NCBI GenBank assembly: GCA_017893485.1
Contig: CM030366.1
Span: 182,493,681-182,557,680 of the forward strand
Length of the DNA: 64,000 bases
Direction of reading: 5' to 3'
Origin: Hemerocallis citrina
Taxonomy: Eukaryota; Streptophyta; Magnoliopsida; Asparagales; Asphodelaceae
Within the stretch, counting starts at the first letter, position 1; each line of letters opens with the position of its first letter. Of this stretch, positions 56,430 to 64,000 are shown piece by piece. Below the pieces are notes generated by a model that did not search any database, was not told the DNA's origin, and was given only the letters and a program-made list of their open reading frames with translations. Both the position numbers and the translations under genes were made by a program.

Positions 56430-57350
56430 AATGTCTCCTCCCAAAAGCCTCGATGTCGACCACTCCATCTCCTTCGTCGAGCCGTCTCGGAGCTCCAATT
56501 CACCAAGCTCCAACCACCATTAAGCACCGGTGCCCCCCCTCCATCAGCAAGCACCTCGTCGAGCTCGCCTCCCCCTCCGTCGAGCTTTGAAGCTGAGCTC
56601 CTCCATTCGATTTTGTCGAGCTCCAGTGGCGAGCTCCCATTCTCCGACGTCGAGCTCCATCAAGGCCATCGCCATTCCTTGCCGCCATACACCGAGGAAC
56701 CCATGTTGACCTCCCTCGCCATCTGCGAGCTCTCCACGAGCTCCGACTCTTCGATGAAGCTCAAGCAACCAACGAGCTCCATCAAGCTCCTCACCCCCTC
56801 CTTCGCGTCAAAAACACCTTCGATGAGTTCCGAGGTCGACCTCCCACGTTAACCGAGCTTCTTCTCCATGGCTCCATCAAGCTCCGAGCTCCGCCATGGC
56901 CGAACCCAATGCCATCGCCAGCTCCAATGAAGAGCTCGAGCATCTCGAGCTCCTCCTTCATCGATCCCCGAGCTCGGCACCACCCTGCCAACGTCGAGCT
57001 TCGAAGCTCCGTTGCCAAGCTCCGGCTCCGCTCTCTCGAGCTCGAAAGCTTCGAGCTCATCACTTCCTCGCTGAACCTCTTCGAGCTCCCCTTACCGAGC
57101 TCTCTCCATTACCAACTCCAAGCTCCGTCGAAGTTCGAGCTTCTCTCCCATGGCTCCGTCGAGCTCCACCCTTCGCGAGCTCCCCTCACCGAACCCATCA
57201 GGCCGAGCCTCACGATTGCCTTCGACGAAGCTTCAGTTGACCTCCATCTCCCATGGCTTCGTCGAGCTCTCCCCATCGCCGAGGTCGACTCCTCCTGTCG
57301 AAGAGACTCCATCGCCGAGCTCTCTTTTGCCGAGCTTCACGACGAGACGA
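56430..57350. repeat. GAGCTC-rich low-complexity block in element 3
   Basis: CGAGCTCC and AAGCTCCGAGCTCC-type words recur throughout in irregular spacing. Several frames are open for 80-180 codons on both strands (for example 56909-57463) and are rich in Ser, Leu, Glu and Pro. It occupies the place where element 1 carries antisense genes. No protein family is recognisable. Confidence 0.6.
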
Positions 57351-57660
57351 AGAAGAAAAAGAAAAAGAAAAGGCAGAGGATGGGAAGGAAAAGAAACAGA
57401 GAAAGAGGAGAGAATAGAGCAAAAAAAAAAAGCCACGTGGCGTCACCTCCAATGTTCGGCTAGATCCGAGGACGGGTGCCGAGCTATCGGGGCACCGACC
57501 TCCACATGTGGAGAAAAATGCTACCAAGCCACGTGATCCGTCGATCGTCTCAAAATTCGCACCACGACACGATCGACGTCTAGAAACGAGCCACGTGTTC
57601 AGAGAATGTTCCGCTTTGCGATGCACGCCATCTCGACGTCCAGAAATGCACCACGTGTCC

Positions 57661-57950
57661 AGGTAATATTTAATTAATTAATTAATTTATTTATTTGAAT
57701 TAATTATTTAAAAAAACTTAAAAATTAGTTAAAAATCGAAAAAATTAATTAAAAAATTCTAAAAATAATTATTAATTAGGAAAATTATTTTAAAATTCTG
57801 AAAATAATAATTATTAAATTAGAATAATTAATTAAAATTTTCGATAATTAATTATTTAATTCAGAAAATGAATAAAAAATTCAAAAAAATAGGAAAAATC
57901 TGGAAAATCCACAAAAAATTCAGAAAATTCTGAGGATATTTTTGGGCATT
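57661..57950. repeat. AT-rich block near the 3' end of element 3
   Basis: AATTAATTAATTTATTTATT and related words occur in the same position relative to the LTR as 19380-19500 in element 1, reverse-complemented. Confidence 0.6.
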
Positions 57951-58092
57951 TTACAAACCCAGAATAACACCGTTACAGTTCGAGTAAGATCTGAACTCCC
58001 TTAAGAACACCGATAAAATCTCGTACGCCATTAGAACAACAAAACTACTCCTCAAAGACTGTAGAACTCGGTCTCCAGGAGTGGGGGGCTCG

Positions 58093-58655
58093 TGATATGG
58101 CTAAAAATGGGATTATATCGGGACCATTCGAATCGGACACGAATCTTAAAACTCAGGGGATAAAACGGTAATTTCACCTACAAACGGGTCTGAAATGGGA
58201 ACTGAGTCTTTCTTCAAAGCCCAATAACCCATAAAATGGATCTGTCTTACTGGGTACGGGTCCCAACCCGTCACAAACCAGTTCAGAAGGATAAAGAAGA
58301 ATTCAGATTCATAATTATCCCTAAGAAGTGATCTTAACCGCTTCTATCCATTCACACCGGGAAGTAGAGATATGTTCTTATCTCGAAACGGATCCCTAAG
58401 GCGACTATAAAAATCCCTCTCCCCCCGCTATAAGAAGGTAATCAATCTTTTTCCAATTAAAGCTCTTTCTTAATCATTCTGATTATTGACAAGAGCGTCG
58501 GAGGGTGCGTCGCCGGGATCCATCTTGGTGTTTCGCACTTTTTGCAGGTCAACGACAGCGGCAAAAAATCAGTCAATACATTGGTGAAGGTCAACAGGCC
58601 AACAGGTTTGCTTTATTGTTTTCTCCAAGAATCCACAAATTCATCTGTTTGCTCC
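58093..58655 (+). repeat. Element 3 3' LTR, truncated at its end by an insertion
   Basis: It starts TGATATGGCTAAAAATGGG (the reverse complement of the LTR ends of elements 1 and 2), has a TATA box ACTATAAAAAT at about 58403 and CTTTTTGCAGGTCAACGAC, and stops at CATCTGTTTGCTCC. The expected final bases of about 20-25 nt (ending GGCAACA in relatives) are absent. Confidence 0.85.
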
Positions 58656-59278
58656 TGTTGCCGCTAAATTTGGTGTGGGGGCAAACAGATAGAACTTGTG
58701 GATTCTTGGGGAAACTGAATAGAAAGACCTGCGTACCTGTTCCCTGGGGCGTCGTCCGTCGCTCCCGCCGTGCACCTGCAAAAAGTGCGAGACACCGGGG
58801 TTGTTCCCGGCGACGCACCCTCCGACGCTCAAGTCAGTAACCTAGGAAGACTCTGAATGAGCACAAAAACTGGTGAAGAGTTGATTACCTCTTAATGGAG
58901 ATGGATGGGGGGTATTTATAGGCGTCTTAGGGAACAGATTAGGAATGTAATCCCCGTGATCTGATAAGGAATATTCTCCTTGTAAACAGATTAGGAATGT
59001 AATCCTTAATTCCCAGTGGAGGGATAGGGATGAATCAGGGCCGTTGATTAGGACCTAATCAGGGGCCTTAATTCTATCCCTCTGATCGGGCTCTATTGCT
59101 GGTTGAGACCCGCGCCCAATTGAAGCGGGTTCGTTTGTGGGTTACTGGGTCTTTATCGGAGAGACCTAGTACCCATTTCAGACCCTATTTGTGGGTGGAA
59201 TTTCCGTTTTACCCCTGGGCTTCAAGATTCGTGCCCGATTTGGACGGTTCCGATTAATCCCCATTTTTAGCCATATCA
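58656..59278 (-). repeat. Element 2 LTR (3' LTR in element sense)
   Basis: This 623-bp LTR is clearly homologous to those of element 1, with an additional segment near 58960-59010 (CTTGTAAACAGATTAGGAAT). TATTTATAG at 58913-58921 gives a minus-strand TATA box. Confidence 0.92.
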
Positions 59279-59844
59279 CGAGCCCCCCACTCCTAAAGGC
59301 TGAGCTTGATCGGCCTTTGAGGAGTAGTTTTAGCTGTTTTAATGGCTGGCGGAGTTGTATCGGAGCCCAAATGGAAGGTTTTGAATCTTGAAGGAGGTAG
59401 TTTGGTGATTTTTCAAGCGGATTGAACTCTGAGTCGCTCCTGAGCTCTTATGGTCATGTGGTGTTCTTGCAGGGATACCCTATTAACCTCGCGAAGTGTC
59501 AATTCGTCGTTCGGGGTTCTTAGAAGATTGCTCTCAGCAATAATTGCTTGTTCGGGGACGAGAAGGTGCTCCCTATCTTCACAATTGCTTTGCAGGAGTT
59601 CTTCCTTGATTTCCCAAATTTTTAATTATTTTTCCGAGATTTCTTGGCAAATGGTTCGACCTTTTTCATTCGTTGAGGGGGACATGTGCTCGTATCATGC
59701 TTCCGACCCCTTCTACAGCTCGCTGACTAGGGGACCGAGGTCTGTAGGCGGTTCGGCTCGTCTTTCCGAAGAGGGAGGAGAGTTCGGCATGGTTATGAGT
59801 GCCGAGAGGGAGTTCGACATGATCCGAGGTCCCATCTTTCCCCG

Positions 59845-60195
59845 TAATAGGGTCGGTGCCAAGAACGCTCGGCAGCTGGTGCCGAACTCAATTTTTCCCC
59901 ATAACAGGGTCGGTGTCACGAACGCTCGGCAGCTGGTGCCGAACTCAATTTTTCCCCTATAACAGGGTCGGTGTCACGAACGCTCGGCAGTGGGTGCCGA
60001 ACGTGACTTTTTCCCTATAACAGGGTCGGTGTCACGAATGCTCGGCAGTGAGTGCCGAACGTGACTTTTTCCCCATAACAGGGTCGGTGTCACGAATGCT
60101 CGGCAGTGAGTGCCAAACGTGACTTTTTCCCCATAACAGGGTCGGTGTCACGAATGCTCGGCGGTGGGTGCCGAACTCCCAGACTTGTCGTTTTT
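59845..60195. repeat. Tandem array of element 2, 58-bp unit, six copies
   Basis: GGGTCGG starts at 59850, 59907, 59965, 60023, 60081 and 60139. The unit is CATAACAGGGTCGGTGTCAC, GAAYGCTCGGCAG, GTGCCGAACGTGACTTTTTC. Each late unit carries an AACGTGAC (ACGT core). Confidence 0.92.
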
Positions 60196-60438
60196 TTGGG
60201 GGTTTGTCTTTTCTATGCGCCATTTGAACCCCTGACACCTCTGACAATTCTGACAACCCTGACAGATGGGACGTTCATTAATTGCAGTGACCCCTGGGTT
60301 TCCATCAGATGGAGTGCGCATTAAATTCAACTCATGATTCGTTGTAGTTATCGAGGTGACGATTGGGATCGCTCCGCCGCTTGGTTTAGATGGGCCGGTC
60401 GTACGGGCCCATTAGCCTCGTGGTGCGTGTCCCTCTTC

Positions 60439-60588
60439 TATAAATCCTCCCCCCTCCTTCTCATTTCTCATTTCTTCTCTCATTTGCTCAGGCGTTCTCT
60501 TGTGTCTCAGGCGAGTTTTCCGGTGACCGGTGTTTGACTCAAGCGAGGTTTTTCGGCGGCTCTTTCTTTTCAAGGTAATTTATAAATT
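60439..60588 (+). promoter_or_regulatory. Promoter and leader of the element 2 antisense gene
   Basis: CTATAAATCC (TATAAAT at 60439-60445) is followed by a CT-rich leader (CCCCCCTCCTTCTCATTTCT) and by ATG at 60589. Transcription would start near 60470. The 58-bp array ends about 240 bp upstream. The layout is that of a normal plant core promoter. Confidence 0.6.
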
Positions 60589-62707
60589 ATGTCTGTAGCT
60601 TCTGTCTCAGATGAAGTCTCTTGGTCCGAGCCCTCCCTTGAAGGCGTCAAGGCCTCGAGTCCGAATCCACCCAAGGGGAAGGTGTTCGGCAAGGATTCCA
60701 TCGTCGTGGATCCGAAGAGGATGGGGGAGTTCGGACAGCTACCAGGTCCGCTGACAGGGCTGCACAGGGTCAGGGAGCTCCCGAAGGACCAGGCCGAGCA
60801 GATCGTCCATGGGAGGGAGAGGTCCTTCGAGGAGAACGAAGCGAGGGAGACGACGGAGGCGGACGACGCGGCATCGATCCTGCGCGAGGAGGAACTGGCT
60901 GCGATCCGGGACTCTTTTTTCATCCCGGAGGAGTACGAAATCATGCTGCCGGGCCCCGGGGTTAGGGCTAATTCGCCGCTGCCAGTGACCATGTGTTGCT
61001 GGCCGGTCGATGCCTTTATCGCCGGTGCTCGGCTGCCTCTCCACGCGTTCGTCGTTACTGTGGTGAGCTGGTACGGGGTCTGCCCCATTCAGCTCATGCC
61101 GAACGCGTGGCGAGTGATTAATGGCTTCGTTCTCCACTGTCAGGCCGCAGGGATCGAGCCGCAGCTGAACGTGCTTCGGACGATATACCGGCTCCACCAA
61201 GGGAACAAGTCGGAGTACCGGTATTATCTGACTCCGAGGCACGGCGGCAGGCTCGTCGTCTGCCCCGACTCTATCAAGCACTGGCGAGAGAAGTGGGTCG
61301 TCATGCGGAGTCGAGAAGCATGGCCGATCCCCACAAATTGGGCAGAAGGGGTGCCCAAGAGGGCGACGGCGCTGCCGAGGCTTACGGTAGAGGAAGAAGC
61401 GGCGGTCCGGACCCTCCTCGACCGGCCGAAGTACGATTGGAAGGATTTGACGGAGGACGTTCTCTACAAGGGAGGGCTCTGCCGCGTAGATCCTAGTACG
61501 CGGCTTCTCGCCAAGTTCTTTTTTCCGTACTTGCTGCCTTGTTTTTCTTTTGTGCTAATCATTTTTTGCTTTTGATGCAGAATCCATGGACTACGAGGCG
61601 GTGTTGGCGCTCAGGGCGGGGCTCGCCAGTAAGGCGCCGAGGAAGCGCAAGAGGGTTGCGTCGAAGCTGCCCTCGACCTCGAAGGTGCCGAGGATTGCGG
61701 CCCCCGACCAGGTGGTGGAGGTTGCTGACGACCCGGTCGTCACCGTGGCGAGGCCTTCGACTCCTGCACCTGTGGGGGATTTCCCCATTGCCGCCGCGCT
61801 CGCCATGCCGACCCCGCCGCTGACCGTAGCAGGCGAGGAGCTCCTGACGGAGGAGCACAAGCGGATCCACATTCCGGACTGGCAGGTCCGGAGGCACGAT
61901 GGGTTCCTCGGGAACTCGTTGGCGAGCATGCAGGCCGTCAAGCATCTCGCCACCCCGAAGGACCGCGCCGCCATGGACGCGGGGAGGGAAGGCGATGACG
62001 TGATCGAGATCGCTCGTTCGGCGGTATCGGTAAGTTCCGAGTTCGCTTTGTTCGTTTCATCCCTTTGAATCACAAAATTTTTCTAACTCTCTGAGTTCTT
62101 CTTCTTTCCTTTGTAGATCGTCGTCCATTTCGGTCACCTCACCGAGAGGCTGACCGCCCTCGAGAAGGAGTTGAAGCAGGAGTCCGACCAGGCTCGGAAC
62201 GAGAAGGCTCGGATGTCGAACCAGCTCGACAAACTCCTGGTCGAGCATGAGGGTCGGTCTGCGAGGATCCAGCACCTCGAGGCCGAAGTGAAGAGGCTGG
62301 AGGACGAGCTGCGTCGGGAGAAGGAGGGGTCGGCCAACCGGTTGGTCGAGGCCGAGGCCAAGCAGGCGGCGGCCGTGAAGGAGGCGGAGGACGCCACCTT
62401 GAAGAAGGCCCAGGGGTACCTCGCGCAGAACATGGCGAAGGCCTTCGCCACTGCCCTCGACCGGGTGCGAGAGGCATACCCCGGGGTGGACGTCTCGGGA
62501 TGGCGACTCTTCCCCGGGCACGTCGAGGGCTTCGACCCCGAGTCCGAAGGGGAAGAGGAGGAGGAGGAGGAGGGCGACGCTGATGCCGACGCCGGGGTTA
62601 CTGGCGAGGTCCCGAGCACCACGACCACTCCGTTGGCGGCGGCGTCTCCTTCGGCGAAGTCGACTCCTACTCCGCCTCGTCGCCCGGGGAAAGAGGTCGG
62701 GCACTGA
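60589..62707 (+). CDS. Element 2 antisense gene 1: Transposase_28-like protein, three exons, 648 codons
   Basis: Exons 60589-61495, 61581-62029 and 62117-62707 have GT-AG introns (85 and 87 nt) and join in phase to one open frame. Exon 1 carries FFIPEEYEIMLPGPG, WPVDAFIAGARLPLHAFVV, LMPNAWRVINGFVLHC, YRYYLTPRHGGRL and SIKHWREKWVV, which resemble the plant family called putative gypsy type transposon (Transposase_28). Exon 2 has a Lys/Arg-rich start (RKRKRVASK) and FLGNSLASMQAVKHLATPKD. Exon 3 is a long coiled coil with an acidic tail (ESEGEEEEEEEGD). The basic segment could be a nuclear signal. It lies opposite to gag-pol. Biochemical role unknown; a chromatin or silencing function is only a guess. 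Confidence 0.75.
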
Positions 62708-62977
62708 ATCCGCCTTTCGTTTTGTTGTTTTTGATTTTGTTTTCTTTTTTTGTCTTTCCTTTCGATCTTTGTAATGCCTAATAGCGGACTGGCCACCGCT
62801 TTTTGTGACGTTTAATGAAAGGAAAATTTCTTGCAAGTGTCGATGTTCGGAGGTTTTTGTGTTACGCATTTTCTTTTGCCGAACTGTCTCCTTTTGTTTC
62901 TAGAGATGAGAATTTTTCCAAGTGTGGCGCTTCGGCCATGTTCGGCGTTTGTGCTTACTATTCTGATCTCTTTGCAG
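62708..62977 (+). terminator. 3' flank of antisense gene 1 and acceptor of gene 2
   Basis: GCGGACTGGCCACCGCTTTTT (positions near 62783) and AATGAAA (62812) are conserved at 23790-23830 in element 1 (GGACTGGCCACCGCTT, AATGAAAATTTT), so they likely form the 3' end of gene 1. TCTTTGCAG at 62969-62977 is a good splice acceptor for gene 2. Alternatively the interval is an intron joining both parts in one transcript. Confidence 0.4.
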
Positions 62978-62980
62978 CTT

Positions 62981-63892
62981 ATGGTGATTGCCCAAGACGT
63001 CGAGCTTGCTCGCCCGGACGAGGAAGTTCCAGCCGAGGCCGGCCTAGGGGCGACAAGGCTGTGTCTGGCTAGGTGTAGAGAGAAACTTTACGAGGTCGAG
63101 CTCAGATTGCGCCGAGCTGAAAGCGAGAGGAGGCATCTCCAGCTCGTCCTTGGACGGCGAGACATCGAGATTCGTCGTTTGGAAAGCAGAATCGCCGAGC
63201 TTATACCCGAAGGTGAACATTTGCCAACTGATTTCAGTAATGAGATTCGAGTTCAGTGCATTCGTCATAACTTGTCCAAAATAACAGCGGAGAAGGACGA
63301 GTTGCTTTCCGAGATACAGCATCTGCAGTCCGTAGAGGCGAAGCTCCGGAGTGAGGGCGAGGGGCTGACGGCCGAGGTGGCCAAGTTGACGACTGAACGA
63401 GTCGAGTTGACTGCCGAAGTCGAAGCGCTCAAGAGGGCGACGGTGGATAAAAGCATCGAGGTCACCCACCTTCGGCGCCTCGTCGCTAGTCGTTCGGGAG
63501 TGCCGGACTCCGCGATACCCCCACGTTTCGAAGTCGACGTCAAAGACGACTCGTTGCGGGACAGGATCTCGGAGTTGGAGGCAGAAGTGGCCCGTCTGAA
63601 GCCACATTCAGGGCCGATCAACGTTCGAAGCACGTCATGCACTCGCGCTGAGAGTGAGCGGGGCATTACCTTCTATGAGATGGCGACCCGTCAGCGGATT
63701 GGCCAACCAAGCCCGGGTGACGCGCAGAGCTCGGTGGCAATCTCCTCGAGCGGGGCGTCCGTCGGCGTAGCTACCAGGAGCGGTGCCGAGGATACGTCCC
63801 AGTTTGCCGGCTTGGGGTCGCGCTCTGGGGACAAGCGTCGTCACTCTCGAGTGTCCTTGAAGCGGAACGCTCCAGCTCCGAAGAAGCGCTGA
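62981..63892 (+). CDS. Element 2 antisense gene 2: coiled-coil protein, 303 codons
   Basis: ATG 62981 lies three bases after the acceptor-like TTTGCAG. The protein is a long heptad-repeat coiled coil (LYEVELRLRRAESERRHLQL; EIRRLESRIAEL; LLSEIQHLQSVEAKLRSEGE; VDKSIEVTHLRRLV). A conserved C-terminal part has DRISELEAEVARLKP, ESERGITFYEMATRQ, a Ser-rich linker and a basic end (LKRNAPAPKKR). It matches 23904-24617 in element 1 but is longer at its N-terminus. The conserved blocks outside the coiled coil suggest a real protein. No enzyme motif is seen. It may start further upstream in a spliced exon. Confidence 0.65.
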   Translation: MVIAQDVELARPDEEVPAEAGLGATRLCLARCREKLYEVELRLRRAESERRHLQLVLGRRDIEIRRLESRIAELIPEGEHLPTDFSNEIRVQCIRHNLSKITAEKDELLSEIQHLQSVEAKLRSEGEGLTAEVAKLTTERVELTAEVEALKRATVDKSIEVTHLRRLVASRSGVPDSAIPPRFEVDVKDDSLRDRISELEAEVARLKPHSGPINVRSTSCTRAESERGITFYEMATRQRIGQPSPGDAQSSVAISSSGASVGVATRSGAEDTSQFAGLGSRSGDKRRHSRVSLKRNAPAPKKR

Positions 63893-64000
63893 AGTGGTCG
63901 ATTCTGCGAGTTCTTTGCTTTTCTTGTTTTTCGCTAAGTGTAATAAGTCGGCATTGTAACTTTTCTCTGATGAGTTGTGCATCTACTGTGTTTGCCTTTG
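63893..64000. other. 3' flank of antisense gene 2
   Basis: T-rich sequence without a further frame; the expected arrays and pol of element 2 lie beyond the window. Confidence 0.5.

Larger units (their letters stand above)
52765..58655 (+). mobile_element. Internally deleted Tat-like element on the plus strand (element 3)
   Basis: It has no 5' LTR. It begins in the end of gag (52775-52963), lacks protease, RT, RNase H and integrase, and continues with tandem arrays (53260-55600), a short array B relative (55850-56220), a GAGCTC-rich block, an AT-rich block, a PPT (CCAGGAGTGGGGGGCTCG, 58075-58092) and an LTR (58093-58655). The order mirrors element 1 read on its own coding strand. The last bases of its LTR are missing because element 2 inserted there. 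Confidence 0.75.
58656..64000 (-). mobile_element. Tat-like Ty3/gypsy element 2, 3' part, runs off the window
   Basis: It is oriented like element 1: plus-strand LTR at 58656-59278, PPT (59279-59298 on plus), then the antisense genes to 63892. gag-pol must lie beyond base 64000. It begins TGTTGCCGCTAAATTTGG immediately after GCTCC, inside the LTR of element 3, so the expected 5-bp TSD is GCTCC. Confidence 0.88.

Noticed and set aside
57210..57626. Minus-strand 138-codon frame as a membrane protein
   Set aside because: The Phe/Leu/Ser run is the complement of an A/G-rich stretch; no family recognised.

Overview
This window is nuclear DNA of a flowering plant, most likely a eudicot. It is AT-rich, and nearly every recognisable coding stretch is a transposable element or an intron-bearing fragment of a plant gene. 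I see no bacterial operons, rRNA, tRNA or CRISPR arrays. The only trace of a possible host gene with an open end is a C-terminal fragment at 2-97 and a pyrimidine-rich leader at about 18060-18489.

Layout. 1-3440 is intergenic DNA with a foldback element and two PIF/Harbinger (Tourist)-type MITEs. 3438-12131 is a broken LINE split by a complete, young Ty1/copia element (4910-10279, minus strand, TSD AGATC, LTRs differing at 4 of 510 positions). 12886-16082 is a 5'-truncated LINE on the minus strand flanked by a 354-bp direct duplication; one copy holds a MITE and the other is the clean empty site. 16269-17555 holds Helitron-like ends and a 142-bp mini-Helitron. 18490-32763 is a complete but mutated 14.3-kb Ty3/gypsy element of Tat-like organisation (minus strand, TSD TCAGG), carrying on its opposite strand a pair of intron-containing genes and several tandem arrays. 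32769-43509 is AT-rich DNA with fragments of a DEMETER/ROS1-like DNA glycosylase, a type I MADS-box gene and Helitrons. 44433-51245 holds low-complexity DNA, a kinase-like exon, a Tourist MITE, a hAT MITE, a LINE scrap and a 2.7-kb Helitron with a captured exon. 51454-52764 holds a diverged LTR and foldback elements sitting in (TA)n/(GA)n microsatellites. 52775-58655 is an internally deleted Tat-like element on the plus strand. A second Tat-like element, oriented like the first, has inserted into its LTR at 58656 and runs off the window.

How the parts relate. The two Tat-like elements in minus orientation each carry two genes on the strand opposite gag-pol, with conserved intron positions. 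In the right-hand element the first of these reads as one unbroken 648-codon message over three exons and has its own TATA box. The tandem arrays lie just upstream of these antisense promoters or between the antisense genes and the end of pol. In the left-hand element gag, protease, RT and RNase H carry several stops and frameshifts. The window therefore records layered insertions: an older LINE, then copia; a LINE-associated duplication, then a MITE; a Tat-like LTR, then another Tat-like element.
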